From the NCBI GenBank assembly GCA_014058105.1, contig JACGCM010002776.1:496001-560000 (forward strand): DNA of 64,000 nt, given 5' to 3'. Each line of letters opens with the position of its first letter. The stretch's first letter is position 1. Position numbers and translations under genes: made by a program. The notes below the pieces were generated by a model, which saw only the letters and a program-made list of their open reading frames with translations, searched no databases and was not told where the DNA came from. Origin of the DNA: Kingdonia uniflora (taxonomy: Eukaryota > Streptophyta > Magnoliopsida > Ranunculales > Circaeasteraceae). Of this stretch, positions 10,488-22,388 are shown piece after piece.

Positions 10488-11712
10488 ATTATGACATTTT
10501 TAATATACTCGAAGATGTATTTTAGTCATCCATTATATTTAATTTTGGGTACTTATGCGTGTTTGTTTGATTACAGCTATTGACGATGGATATTTGAAAC
10601 CCAGCTCTTAAAGTCAAGTAAAAGTGTCTCCAGCAGTTCATAGCACAAAAGGTCAATAACATAATATATTTGGTCTCAAAATTAAGGAAATATATACACA
10701 AATATTCTTGGAGAATAAGATCAAAAAAGATATTATATCCAAGATCCTTAAAGATATTTTTTATTAAAGATATATGCAATAGTTTCCATGAAGAAAGATC
10801 TCTACATCACTTAAGGGAATTATATATATGAATCTTACATGATTGATTGTAATTATTGTGAAAACATTATTTAGAATTTAATGTATATTTTAAAGATTTG
10901 GGTTCCTTCTCCTATAAAAGGAACCCTCCCTCATTATAATTGGGCATCTCACATTGGAAGGAATTGAAGAAATACAAGAGTACTTTTTGTTCAAGCATCT
11001 CTCTCTCTCTCTCTCTTTCTCTCTTATTTGCTTTATTTATATTAATGCGACGAAATCCGAGATGAGCGGCTAATATCCTAGCTAAGGCTAGGATGAGGCA
11101 TCTTCTTGGATGAGCAATAGTTAGTATTAATTTGGTTATAATTAGTTTTTCTTTTAGTACTTTATAATTAATAAGTTAGTGCATCATATCGAAGGCTTAT
11201 CCATAACTTTGATTTGGTGTACAATAACTTTGGATACAAGCAAGTGCTACTAACCGCAGACTTGATTTGGAGATCTAAAAAGAGAAAACACTAAAGAACT
11301 CACTCAAGCCTTGTCATGGTTGAGTTGATAATTCTCTAAGACACACGTCACCATCACTTAAAAACATAGCCTCTAAATGCTTGACCATAGATTTAGTAGT
11401 TTATTTTACAATATCATATGTCTATTAACACGAACATATGATAGGTGGAGATATTAAGACCTATTTATATATTGATTAGTACTTTGAAAGGTAGATGCCA
11501 AGTCTGAACCTTACCTCTCTCTCATTAAGTTTTATAATTAACTTTTATTTCTTCTTTTTAGAGTTATCTCTTATAAAACTATAATTCGGCCTAGAAAGTA
11601 TTTGTTTTCCCAAACCTCCATGTGGATTCGATCCCACTCATCCGTGCTACAATTCACCAACCCTACTTTGAGCGGGTATTTTTGCTAAAGGACCCCTAAA
11701 ATCCTCATATCA
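10488..11712 (+). repeat. Element F 5' LTR (left end unresolved)
   Basis: A clear promoter (CCTATAAAAGGAACC, TATA at 10913-10920) is followed by a CT microsatellite (about 10998-11023) and some 690 bp of R-U5-like sequence ending CTCATATCA before the primer site. Only the right end is defined, by the adjoining primer site. There is no second copy in the window to align. The stretch 10488-10860 could be U3 or older flanking DNA. Confidence 0.6.
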
Positions 11713-11714
11713 AA

Positions 11715-11732
11715 TGGCGCCATTGTCGGGGA
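11715..11732 (+). other. Element F primer-binding site (tRNA-Asp type)
   Basis: TGGCGCCATTGTCGGGGA differs little from TGGCGCCGTTGCCGGGGA, the complement of the 3' end of plant tRNA-Asp, which Athila-type elements use. It sits two bases after the LTR end. Confidence 0.8.
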
Positions 11733-13634
11733 ATGCATCGGTGCGAAGGACCGTTACTAATACCAATTTCTTTTATTTCTTTTTCTTTTTTATTGTGTTT
11801 AACGTAATTATAATTTCTATTTTTGGTTAGGTTTTTACGCTACTGTAGCGTCTGCACTGAGTTGAATTTTTGGTGCTACTGTAGCCTATTTTTGGTGATA
11901 TTCGAAGTTTTAAGCTTTTGGGTTTAATTTAATTGCTAATGATTTCATGAGCACATGCTTTTGCTCGTCTCTTTCCTTGAATTTGTTGTTTGGATTTTAA
12001 ACAGTTAGTGCTTATCTCTTGAGGTTTGGTGCTTGGGTTATAAAGTGGGGCATTTACATTTAATAATTTACTGCTAATCTCATTGATTTATCTTGGTACA
12101 GCCAAGTGATTTTTGTGCATATTATCTGGTTGATGCTTAAGGAGACTCAAGTGCATGGTTTGGGTTATTGCTCTATTGCTTTGTTTGAGAATATTTTGCA
12201 GCCATTTTCAAGAAAGGAAAATATTTTGCAGCTTCTTTACATCATCTAAATTGGTAATTCCTTGTTGGAGCATTGAAGTGCATCATCACAGCCGCAACTC
12301 CTCTGGCCTAGGCAGAAAATTCCAAAAATGCTTTTAGTTAGTGGTGTTGGGTACTGCTTGTGTTTACCAATTTTGATAATTTGTTTGGCCAAACAATTAA
12401 TAATAGTGTCAGCGTACTTGATACATCTTTGTTGTCTATGACATAACCATTTTCTTTATTTATAATTGGCATATATTTGGCATTCACATGACATTGTAGT
12501 TTTAAGGAGGAGCTTGGACTTGTAGAGCGCTAAAGTGCGGAAACGAGACGAAAAATATGCAAAGCTAAAAGCATCATTAAATCCATCCTTCTTGTGCCCC
12601 CTAAGTGAATGGGCACTTCCTTCTTTCGCCCCCTAAGTGAAAGGGCGACCAGAGCTTGACCGGGAAACACTTCCTGTAGGTTGGTAGTACCTCTATAAAC
12701 TTGAAATCTATAAGGGGTTCATATCCACTCTGCCCCGACACTAGGAATAGAAAGTCATGTGGACTGTGGAAATACACGCTGCTCAAATAAAATATTTTAT
12801 GTGGTTGGATTGACCTATTGACGTGTTTAAATTTATTTTCATTCTGACATTACTAAAGGTAAAAACTATTAGAGACTTGCAGGATTTTATCACCCAAAAA
12901 ACTCTCTAACAAGTGGGACCACCCATTAGGGATACGAATAAATTCGTATCACACAAAAATTAAATGTCCTGGACATGAAAATAACTAATAATAAAAAAAA
13001 GTAGTAAGATTCCCGTGGGATTTATCACCCAGCAAATAGGTGTACCAGACCGGGGTACAAACACGAGTTTGTAGGATACAGCCCCAGCCTAGCGCCCCGA
13101 AATACTAGTTGTAGGTTTACGATGTCACTGTTTTGAATGTTATCGTACGATAAGGCGACTCACTCGTGCGTGAGGACCGAACATCTACTATGAGCTAGTA
13201 CTAGCACAGTGACGCAGGGGAGTGTAGGAACCAAAGCCTTTGACCATCCTACCCTTTTATGAACATAGAAAAATATAGGGGAAACCTAATTATTACTTCT
13301 TAAAAAATGTTAAAGTGTTAGATTATAAGTTTGATTGATTGTTTACTGCATCAGGTGCCAAATTTTATCGCATATTATTTTGTGCATGATCAATTGGATA
13401 TGTGAAGAAAAAAGTTTAGAAAGTTTACTAGAACCTTTGCCTATTTAAGGCCCACGACCTCAGCCTAGGCGGAGAGGGCGATTTCCTTGCCCAGTCAACA
13501 CAATAGAGAACTTCGGACCCCTGGTTTAGGAGGAGAGTGATCCATTTTGAGCTTTCCCAATTTCGGAGGAGGGTAATTCATCTCGAGTTGCCCCAATTGA
13601 GCTTGTTATTGTGCTAGAAGTTCAGCCCCCAATC
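11733..13634 (+). other. Element F leader, non-coding
   Basis: This is 1.9 kb between the primer site and gag, with no believable gene. It holds short internally repeated phrases, such as 'ccccctaagtgaa.gggc' twice at 12597-12645 and 'ggaggag' motifs at 13470-13580. A long untranslated leader before gag is normal for Athila-like elements. Confidence 0.55.
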
Positions 13635-14045
13635 ATGGTTGCCGCTAAATCTCTCATGGACTATTGGACCCCAATGTTGAGTGATATACCCTCGTGTATC
13701 GTGTTACCAGCCGTCATGAAAAACAATTATGAAATCAAGCCTAGTGTGATCTAAATGTTACCTACATTTCATGGGCTTGATTTTGAGAGCTCTTATCAGC
13801 ATGTCCACGAGTTTAAGAAAATTTGTGTGCTCTCAAAATATCAATATTTTACTGAGGATTTTATCCGCCTTTATTTATTCTCAATTTTACTAAAAGACAG
13901 GGCGAGTCATTAGCTTGATTCATTATCACCAACATCTATCAATTCATAGGACCAAATGGAGACCAAGTTCAAAACCCAATGGTTTACAATGGGAAAAACT
14001 CCCACTCTTAGAAATATAATTGTTGAATTTGCTCAAAATGAGAGT
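13635..14045 (+). pseudogene. Element F gag fragment, cut by element E
   Basis: From the ATG at 13635 the sequence reads MVAAKSLMDYWTPML and later LPTFHGLDFESSYQHVHEF, FIRLYLFSILLKDRASH, SPTSINS, and TLRNIIVEFAQNES. This is the Ty3/gypsy Gag core (retrotransposon gag domain) in the form seen in Athila-type elements (PTFHGL.xENPYxHxxEF, then RLFPFSLKDKAxxWL). At least three in-frame stops are present. The reading frame is severed at 14045 by the 3' LTR of element E. Confidence 0.82.
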
Positions 14046-14553
14046 TGTAGTCTCCTGGTTTTATTAGGAGACAACAATAATCGTTCGATGGGTCGGGCTT
14101 GATACTGAACCGGAGGAGGGCACCACTCAACTCTCTCTGGGTTCCTCTCTGTCTCTCTGGTTGCGTTCGAGATCGTTGAGGAAGAGTAGTCTGCTTGAAG
14201 AAAAAAGAAGATCCCTTTAGTTTATCCCTTCCCCTCTATTTATTGGGAGGGTTTGACCTAGGAGCATCCGTACTAACGTACCCTGGGAAATTCCTAGGCT
14301 ATCCTTTCAGGGTCGTGGGATTGGGTGCTCGTTGTTACGTTCTTTTAGTCGCTGACATTTGCTCAGCTTCTAGGGATATTTGTAGAGTGGCTTCGTTGGA
14401 GTCTCAGTGCGTCGAGTGTTGGACGACCGACAAGCTTGTTCGTCAGTCGACCTGTCGTTTTGCAGCTCGAATGAGGTAAGGTTGTAGTCTTTGACAGAGC
14501 TTGCTTGTTTAGACGACCTGTCACTTCGTTACTAACAGGAGCGTGCATTTACA
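14046..14553 (-). repeat. Element E 3' LTR
   Basis: About 508 bp, starting TGTAGTCTCC and ending CATTTACA on the plus strand. On the minus strand a TATA-like CAATAAATAGAGG lies near 14235-14250. The end at 14553 is set by the polypurine tract. There is no second copy in the window, so the left end at 14046 is inferred from TG termini and the sudden loss of element F gag. Confidence 0.7.
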
Positions 14554-14573
14554 ATCGCCCCCCCCCCCCCCTC
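14554..14573 (-). other. Element E polypurine tract
   Basis: On the minus strand the tract reads GAG followed by a run of 14 G (14571-14558), then CGAT and the LTR. The uninterrupted G run is longer than in most plant elements. Confidence 0.75.
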
Positions 14574-14784
14574 AGGTCTGGCTTTCGAGGGAGATCTGAG
14601 GTAGCCTGGCCGTATGTAGAGATTGTTATATTTGGGGGCGTGTGACAGTCTGTCTGGCACCATCTTGGGAGGGGGGCTCATTATTAAATTCGTAGGAAAG
14701 TGTGTGGTGTGACTGCTGGCGCAGTGGGCAACGTGTTGAATCATATGTGTGGGCCCACTGAATTTGAAATAAAACAGTCTCTTC

Positions 14785-15214
14785 ACGTATTTAAAGAGGC
14801 TGCCTCTTCCATTATAAAGATCGTCTCTTTCAATTCAACTTCTCTGGTTTGGATTTCTTGGTTGCAAGAGTTGAACATTTGGGCATTTGGGTTGGAGCTG
14901 GAGGAATTTGGGTTGGAACTGCATTTAGGATTTTTCGGGTAAGTTTTCCAGAAACTCTGTTTATTTATCATGATATTCTGTCTTGTATATGTTTTTGAAC
15001 CGCGTGAAATACCCAAGCTAATCGGGGAATGCACCACCTACCGGTGGTAACCAGAGAGGTTGGGGTGACCATGGCGCTGGGACGAACCGTGCTATTCACC
15101 ACGGAGTCGCAGGAATTTTTGGCGGCCGTGCCAGGGAATGAGAGTGGGTGGTGGTAGCCTGTCGCTAGGGTACCCTAGTAAGTTAGGTGGCCATTTTTCC
15201 CATCGTTTCCTTAG
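14785..15214 (+). promoter_or_regulatory. Element E antisense gene: promoter, first exon and intron 1 (proposed)
   Basis: Plus-strand TATA-like motifs (CGTATTTAAAG near 14786 and CATTATAAAG near 14810) are followed by a splice donor GTAAGT at 14939 and a pyrimidine-rich acceptor TTTCCTTAG ending at 15214. The layout copies the promoter, 5' exon and intron 1 of X3 in elements A and B. The 508-bp LTR lies just upstream. The splice sites are read by eye only. Confidence 0.5.
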
Positions 15215-15851
15215 GTTTGAGCCTGACGTTTGCGCCTAGCTCGTGCAGGGATATATGAGTGATGAGTGCCGAGTACGTGTCGGTATATAGGTACGTGGGA
15301 TGGATAGGCGAAAATGAGCTGAGAAATAGTTGTCTCTGAGAGCGAGTCATCGACGGAGGGCTCCACGGCCATCCCGTCGGGAGCCGTACCCGTGGGGTGG
15401 GTGGGTGGCCACAACCGCGAGGCAGGGACATCGGTACCCCGTGACTTAAGGGCCGAGTCACGGTGGACTTCATGGTGAGAGGGAGAGTTCCTGGAGATCT
15501 GGTCCACGAGGACATTATAAGTTCCCACGAGAGGGAGGTTTCTGAGTCTTTTTTTCCTTATCCAAGTGAATGGAGGTTACCTGGCTCGCTGGTCGATTAC
15601 GAGAGGCCAGGGATCACGATGGAGTTCCTGGACGAAGTGAACGAGCGAGAAAAGGCTCGAGGTAGTAGTGCGTGGATATGGCCTGATTGTCAGACATTAG
15701 CTCCCAACCAATGTATCGTTTACTTCGGGCAATTTGATGCGGGGTTGAAGTTTTATTTAGATGATTTGACAAAAAAATGTCTGAACTCGTTTGGACGAGC
15801 CCCGGGGCAAATGAATGGTAACTTTTATAGGGTAATGACGGGGTGCTGGCT
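15215..15851 (+). pseudogene. Element E antisense gene X3, exon 2 (cut by element A)
   Basis: This runs opposite to E gag-pol. An acidic Ser/Glu-rich start (EIVVSESESSTEGS) is followed, after a frameshift near 15460, by FPYPSEWRLPGSLVDYERPG, CIVYFGQFDAGLKFYLDDL and APGQMNGNFYRVMTGCW. The last part resembles the plant 'putative gypsy type transposon' domain (x-L-P-L-x10-G-x-x-P-x-Q-x-x-x-N-x-x-R) and matches the X3 segment RLGMELPL and MSGNFYEMM of element B. Insertion of A cuts the domain at 15851, and the rest resumes at 29007. Function is unknown. Confidence 0.65.
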
Positions 15852-16574
15852 TGTAGTAGCCTACTAGTAGCCCTCGCCCCCCCAGACAGTCGACGTCTAC
15901 TTTGCAGCCTACTAGAATGTATCGAAGCATTATCAATCCCCAAAATAAGCCTTTCAGAGATCTACTGAAGACGAAGCTTCGACTCAAAACAAGCTTCGAA
16001 GACAAATCATCACATATCAGCAGAAACCCTTTGACCAAATCTGCACTTGGTCGAACTATGATGGAACAGTTAGCCAACTCACCAGACAAGACGGCGCATT
16101 AATTGGACCTTACAGCTACATTAACAGGCCCAATCACTGCACTACAGTACAGAGACATCTTCAATAAATGTTGCAGTGACAGTTCAGACATGACCGGGGT
16201 CCATACTCCGCCGAGATTTCCTGACAGTAATCATGTAATCTGACCCATGCTTGGTGACTCAGCTTCCTAAGGCTCTATAAATAGGGAGGATGGAGAACCA
16301 AGGAGGGGTTAGAAAAATTCCTCTCAGCCCTCTTGCATTTTACATTTGACTCCTCTGTAAAATCCAGTATTCGAACCTTCAATTACTCATCAGTAATAGA
16401 ATACGTCTTAAAAATCCTCATCAAAGGTCGTAGAGCGTCACATTCGGGCCTCTACGCAAGTATTTGTCTTTAGTTCGTTCTTACTTTAGATAATTTACTT
16501 GCTTTCCTCTGATCAAAGATCAACCCTGCTCTATAAGAGTCAACTTCCACTCGGAAAGAAATTAGGCCCCTACA
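15852..16574 (+). repeat. Element A 5' LTR
   Basis: 723 bp, TGTAGTAGCC to CCCCTACA. A TATA box (TCTATAAATAGG) lies near 16273-16284. By eye it differs from the 3' LTR at roughly 45 positions in the first 330 bases, mostly transitions. The LTR opening resembles that of element B (TGTGGTAGCCTACTCG), so A and B belong to sister families. Confidence 0.93.
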
Positions 16575-16576
16575 AT

Positions 16577-16591
16577 TGGCGCCGTCTGTGC
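16577..16591 (+). other. Element A primer-binding site
   Basis: TGGCGCCGTCTGTGC follows the LTR by two bases. Element C has the longer form TGGCGCCGTCTGTGGGA at the same place. I do not assign the tRNA with certainty. Confidence 0.75.
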
Positions 16592-16658
16592 TTCCTACCT
16601 TACCAGTTCCTTTGTCTTTTTCCCTCCCTTTGTCTTCAGCATCTACAACTTCTCTCCA

Positions 16659-18350
16659 ATGGCACCCACCCTCCGTTCCAATTCAACCCAGGCAGGAAAC
16701 TCTATCGATGGAGTGGATACCCAAATAGCCTTATTTTCTCAACAAGTTGATCACACTGAGGAGTCCCACCATACACAACTTAACCAGGAGCGTGAAAACC
16801 ACCACCTGGCACTGGAAAATGAACGAAACCGCCGCCTCAAAGATCCAAATAGAAAAAACCGGGCAATAGACGAGCTGCGCAACACCGATCGAGAGCTACA
16901 GAGATTACAACCTCTGGAAACTGCTCGACCATCCCAAGCACCAACCCATCGCGCGTATCCGCCCGTGCCCGTCTAGGCCCCTCACCATACCTTCAGATAC
17001 CCGCAGTTCATACCGATACTGAAGGTGTTCCCCGTACTATCCCCCCAACCAGTTTTATCCACCTTGAAATTCACCCTACAGAAGATTCATCTGACTCACC
17101 CTCCGCTCCTTCAGACTTCCCAGACGCCGTCTCGCTCGAGAATGGTTCGGGGAACGCAGTACCGATTACATGTCACCTGCTCGAACCCACAACCTTCGGC
17201 CTCCCCCATCTCCCCCTCATCCGGTATATGCCGCACAGCAGGACTTCGACCACAAAATACAACCAGTAATTCGCGTCAGTACGAGCCCAGCCACCAATTC
17301 CAGGAGCCGCCTCAATAACCCGATTTGTCCTAAACTTTTGGCTATCGATAAACCCCCTCTCCAATTTTTGTGCACCCAAACTCAGTAAATACCACAACAT
17401 ACACCCCAAATCCCACATTCTCGAATTCTAGAATGCCCTAAGCCTCTACTCCATGGCTGATTACCTGTTATGTCGCCTCTTTCCGACCAGCCTTACGGAC
17501 AACCCCTTGCGATGGTATCACAATCTCTCAAATGACTCGATGCGAAGCTTCGAGCAACTGTCACAGCTTTTCCTCACCCAATTTGCCTTCAACAAGGACA
17601 AAGAAGTCAGAGTTGATGCCCTGTTTGATTTTAGAAAATCCAGCAATGAGACACTCGAAGCCTTCACCAAACGCTTCCTCGATGAATCCCAGAAAATAGA
17701 GAACCTTGACTGCGCGAATGCTATACTCGCATACTCGAATGCCCTTCCTGATCTCAGTCGAGTAAAAGAGCACCTAGTTCTCCACAAACCTCAAACTCTC
17801 GAAGAACTACTTCAAAGGCCAGTAGTTATATCGACCTAGAGCGCCTTCAAGAATCCCGCAAACAGAGCCAGCCTTCAAGCACCACCCAATTAAATAAACC
17901 TCGGCAAAACCAATATTCTAATCCCATACCTCGGATCGCTCCCATCTCATAGGAGACTGAGAGTCACAAACACCCTACCTTCGATAATAGTGTTGAAACC
18001 CGCAAGAAGCGACCAATGCCCGTTTTGCCTACACTCACCGCCCCCCTCAGTACCATTCTACCACATATACAAGCAGACCCCATCTGGCGCATACCTCTCC
18101 CCATCAAAGTCAAAGCAAGTGAAACTTATTGTGCCAATCACAAATACAACTGTCACCATACCAACAAATGTTTCGCCCTCCAGCGCTCCCTCGACCTCAT
18201 CCTCAAAGCAGGTGGTCTGCACCAATATATTGCCGATCTCCCAAGCAATCTTGACGGGTCATACCTCCATCCTCAATCCACCCCTACTGCTGACCCAGCG
18301 GTGGTACATATCTACAGATCATGCTTTATCGAAGTTAACAATATAGACAA
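16659..18350 (+). pseudogene. Element A gag
   Basis: The ATG at 16659 (MAPTLRSNSTQAGNSIDGV) starts a Glu/Arg-rich helical N-terminus (ERENHHLALENERNRRL). After a stop at 16976 and frame changes comes the gypsy Gag core at 17453-17839: YLLCRLFPTSLTDNPLRWY, SFEQLSQLFLTQF and FTKRFLDESQKIENL. The C-terminal part has YCANHKYNCHHTNKC, a CxxH...HxxxC knuckle usual in Tat Gag. The element B copy is closely related. Gag would form the particle that carries the RNA. Confidence 0.88.
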
Positions 18351-18924
18351 CGGCAGTTCACGAAATAAGCGTAAGCGCGTCGGTGAATGCTACAAACTCA
18401 CCTATGAGGAAAAACTTCCAACACTCTTGCCAGAGCCTAGCCGACGCCCTCGCCTCCAAAGCATTTCTTTCATCGATTGTAACACTTTACACGACTACTA
18501 TCCCCATTCCGATCCACTTGTCATTATGATTAAGATCAAAAACCTCTTCCTCCACACAATGCTCATAGACACAGGGAGCGCAACTGATGTCTTGTTTCTT
18601 CCAACCGTCGAAAAAATGAAGAAAACCGACCTCATAGCCGCTGCCAATGTCGAATTGAAAGATTTCAAAGAGGCTACCAAAATCGTTGTTAGTCGTATCA
18701 GCCTACCCATCACTACAGGCCCCATCACCCTTCAAACCAGTTTCCTTGTCATTGACAAGAAGACTGAATACCTCGGTATCCTCAGACGCGACTGGCTCCA
18801 CGTCATGCGTGTTAAACCTTCGACCTTCTACCGGACACTTCATTTTACCACTCCCGAAGGTACTTGGAATCTGAAAGGCTCTCAATGCCTTGCCCGCTCA
18901 TACGAATACCCGAAGATTGATTAG
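18351..18924 (+). pseudogene. Element A protease
   Basis: The retroviral-type aspartic protease motif MLIDTGSATDVLFLPTV lies at about 18559-18609 with the catalytic Asp intact. ILRRDWLHVMRV and YRTLHFTTPEGTWNLKG follow, the usual protease-to-RT linker of Tat elements (normally LGRxWLHxxxAV). The frame is open from gag (18016) to a stop at 18924, the longest open stretch in element A (302 codons). Confidence 0.9.
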
Positions 18925-19980
18925 ACCCAAAAACTCGTCAGCCGCCCATAACAATCACTGTCTCCTGCTATCCCTTCACCTTCGTTAGACACCACCTCAC
19001 CCATCGAGCCCACTATTTATATCGAACTCGACGGTCCTGGTTGAGGTACATTCATCAGGACCTTTCTCAATGAGGCAGAGCGCCACGAGCTCACAAATTT
19101 CCTTCGAACAAATAAGGATTTCTTTGCTTGGACATTCTAAGAGATGCCCGGTGTCGACCCCAGACTGGCATGCCATCACCTCAACCTTATCCCCTATTCC
19201 TCAATAATCAAACAAAAGAAGTGTAACCTCACACCATGACTACGAGAAGTAGTGAACCTTGATGTGGACAAACTCATAGCCGTAGGCTTTATCAGAAAAG
19301 TGAAGTATGCTGACTAGATATCAAACATTGTAGCAGTCCCTAAGAAGAACGGCAAGATCAGAATCTGCGTCGACTTCACAGATCTCAACAAACACACACC
19401 GAAGGAAAATTTCCCTCTCTTGACTATTTTAGCACTCCTCGATGCAACTGCTGGACATGAGTGACTATCAATGATAGACGCGGTTTCGGGTTACAATCAG
19501 GTACCCCTCCTCCCTAAAGGTCAACTTAAAACTTCATTTATTACTAAATAAGGCCTTTACTGTTTCAATGTTATGCCCTTCGGCCTTAAAAATGCGGGAG
19601 CCACCTATCAACGCCTTGCCACAACCATGTTTAAACCTTTGCATGGCAAGTCGGCCGAAGTCTACATCGACGATATATTATGCAAAAGCATTCAGAAAAA
19701 CACCCATATCTAAGACTTAACAGAAATCTTCTCAATACTTCGCACATATAACATGAAACTCAACCCAGACAAATGCCAATTTGGGGTCTCCTCTGGAAAA
19801 TTCTTGGGACACCTTATCAGTAAACGTGGTATAGAGATTGACCCCACCCAATATTCAAGCCCTCATCGATATGACTTCGCCCCGAACCAAAAAAGACATC
19901 CTAAAAGTGGTTGGCAGGATAACAGCCCTCAACCGTTTCATTTATAAATCCTCAGATCAATGTGCTTGGCTCTTTTCCCT
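18925..19980 (+). pseudogene. Element A reverse transcriptase
   Basis: Landmarks in order are EMPGVDPRLACHHLNL, VGFIRKVKYAD, NIVAVPKKNGKIRICVDFTD, MIDAVSGYNQVPLL, VMPFGLKNAGATYQRL, EVYIDDILCKS (catalytic box, Asp pair intact, at about 19660-19690), and MKLNPDKCQFGVSSGKFLGHLI. Stops at TGG, CGA, CAA and CAG codons interrupt it repeatedly, as expected from C-to-T decay of methylated DNA. It copied the element RNA into DNA. Confidence 0.92.
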
Positions 19981-20990
19981 TTTACGTGACCAAGGCGTAC
20001 ACAAAACCAAAAAGAAAAACAATCCCAAGATTAACTGGACACCCGAGTGTGAACAGGCATTTCTCGAACTCAAAACTTATCTTGGTCGTCCACCCATTAT
20101 CAGCACCCCTATCGAAGGTCAAACAGTCTGTTTATACCTCGATTCCCCATAAACTTTTATCAGTTCAGTGCTTATCTGACTCGATTCAAATGTTGAAAAA
20201 CCTATATATTTCATCAGCAAAACTCTAACCCCGGTAGAAACTCTGTATTCCAAACTTGAGCATTTGCTCCTCACACTTGTTTACTCAGCCCACAAACTCA
20301 AACCATACTTTCAAGCCCACCCCATCTCTGTCATCACAAGTTACCCTCTTTGAGAAATATTCAGTAAAAAAGAGAAATCTAGACGAGTGCAATAGTGGTC
20401 TGTGTACCTTGGCGAACACGGCATTACCTTCAAGAAGCAGATATCACAGAAAGGCTAAACGGTAGAAGATTTTCTAGTTGACTTCCCGGTCGAAGATATC
20501 GATTGGGAAGAACACGAAGACGATTTAACAGATGACCAACCCAAAACTACAGATCCCTGAGACCCTCACACTGGCTAGCGTCTACTCACAGACGAATCCG
20601 CAGGACCTAATAGCTCAGGAATTGGTAATGTCTTGGCAACACCCACTAATGATCGAATAGAGAAAACCGTCAAACTTACCTTCGAATGTTCCAATAAAGA
20701 AGCTGAGTACGAAGCCCTAATTCATGGCCTCAACCTTACTCTCAATCTCGACATTTCCAAACTTGTTGTTTTTACAGATTCCTAACTTGTTTAGAGGCAT
20801 TTCACAAGAGAAAATCAAGCAAACGGTCGTATGGCTGACTATGATCTTTGTGTGCGACAATGCATGGACCAATTTCCCAAAAAATCCATAATCACCCATT
20901 ACCCTCAATGAGAAAACAGACATGCCAACGCCCTCGCCTACATAGCAGCTATGCTCGGACAATCAGAATCTCAGACCCTCTATATCGAAG
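19981..20990 (+). pseudogene. Element A RNase H pair (gypsy RNase H plus second RNase H)
   Basis: The first part has INWTPECEQAFLELKTYL, STPIEGQTVCLYL, KPIYFISKTLTPVE and LEHLLLTLVYSAHKLKPYFQAHPI, the RNase H that adjoins gypsy reverse transcriptase. After a linker ending VEDFLVDFPVED comes a second RNase H: RLLTDESAGPNSSGIG, NKEAEYEALIHGLNL and LVVFTDS, with the Asp, Glu and Asp expected at its active site. A second, archaeal-type RNase H before integrase is a known mark of the Tat lineage. Several stops are present. Confidence 0.85.
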
Positions 20991-22345
20991 TACTTGAACG
21001 CCCAAGAATCGACCAGATAGAAGTTAATGCCATCAATACTGGGGGTGAGCGTCACGATCCAGACGATTGGCAAACACCATTTCTCCATTAGCTCAACAAT
21101 GCAGCCCTCCCAGATGATCCCAAAGCTAAATGGTCGCTATTAGAAAACTGCCACAGGTATACCGTCCGCAAAAATGAACTACATCATAAATCCCCAAATG
21201 GTGTCCTCCTTCGATGCATATCCCAAGCCGAAGCCTCTACGATTTTGGCTGAACTTCATGAAGAGACCTGCGGTGCTCACACTACTGGTCGTTCTATGGC
21301 CTTCCGAGCTGTCACCAAAGGATTATTTTGGCCAAATATGAAATGACAAGCCAAAGAATATGCAAAACACTATGACAAATGCCAACGTCATGCTCACGAC
21401 ATCTATTGCCCTTCTAAAGACCTTACCTTCAGTCAAGTTTTTTAGCCATTCAAAAGATGGGCTATCGATCTCATTGGTCCCTTCCTATAAGCCTTGGACA
21501 GTAGAGAAAACATCCTTGTTGCAACCGATTACTTCACCAAATTGGTCGAAGCTGTGCCACTGTGCCAATCCAGAGAAGAAGAAGTTATTAAATTTTTATG
21601 GGAAAACATCATCGCACGCTTCGGCTGCCCCCATATGATTTGATGTGACAATGGTCTCCAATTCGTCGGCAGCAAAGTAGGAAACTTTCTCAAAGAACAC
21701 AAAATCATTCTCTCACCCTCAACACCTTATTATCCCCAAGGCAACGACCAAGTCGAAGCAATTAACAAAACCATTGTTGACAGTCAAAAGAAAAGAGTTG
21801 ATGCAAAGAACGGACGATGGGTTCAAGAGTAACAGTACGTCCTTTAGGCCTATCGATCAACCCCAAGAAAATCTACAGGTTGCACCCCCTTCCTCTTAAC
21901 ATATGGTATCGAAGCTGTACTCCCTACTCAATTCAAAGTATCCACAAGAGACCCTAACCTCCCAAACAGAGATAATGAGTTTAAGCTCGCATGTAACATG
22001 TTATGGATCGATGAAACTAGAGACTGGGCTATCGCCAACCTTGGCCGCTACCACACCTCACTTCAGAAATCCTATAACAAGAGAGTTCGACCACGGAGTT
22101 TCAACATTGGAAATCTAGTACTTCGACGTGTCAATTAATCTTTGAAACCACAGAATACCGGCAAGCTCGCCGAATCCTGGGAAGGACCTTATGTCGTGTA
22201 TGACAAAACTGACAAGGGTTCTTACTATCTAATGACAGAAGATGAAGAGCCTTTACCAAATCCATGGAACACAATGCAGTTGGCCTCCTATAACAAGCCA
22301 TATCCTCAAACTTGTACAACTGATGTAATCCGAAATAATCAATAA
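20991..22345 (+). pseudogene. Element A integrase
   Basis: The HHCC finger reads ELHEETCGAHTTGRSM and later YDKCQRHAHD (HxxH and CxxC pattern). The catalytic core has KRWAIDLIGPF (first Asp), NILVATDYFTKLVEAVPLC, CDNGLQFVGSKV (second Asp, after an R-to-stop change) and [19 protein letters not shown] (catalytic Glu). The C-terminal part ends WEGPYVVYDKTDKGSYYLM and IRNNQ with a stop at 22345. No chromodomain is visible, as expected for Tat. In-frame stops make it inactive. Confidence 0.9.
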
Positions 22346-22388
22346 ATAGATTTTTCTACCCATACTTCGTCTCCTTATTTTTCTTGAA

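Larger units (their letters stand above)
10488..14045 (+). mobile_element. Element F: 5' part of an Athila-like Ty3/gypsy element
   Basis: A long LTR end, a tRNA-Asp type primer site at 11715, an Athila-like long leader and a gag fragment lie in order on the plus strand. The left edge is not resolved and could fall anywhere between about 10488 and 10850. The right edge at 14045 is where element E begins, inside gag. No continuation of F was seen on the right of E, where the sequence is unrelated AT-rich DNA. Confidence 0.7.

Noticed and set aside
14195..14479. 94-codon plus-strand frame in the element E LTR
   Set aside because: It lies wholly within the LTR, has no family motif and overlaps the minus-strand promoter.
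15183..15528. Two overlapping minus-strand reading frames of about 105-110 codons
   Set aside because: They are shadows of the plus-strand X3 exon and GC-rich spacer of element E. They show no family motif and no conservation in A or B.
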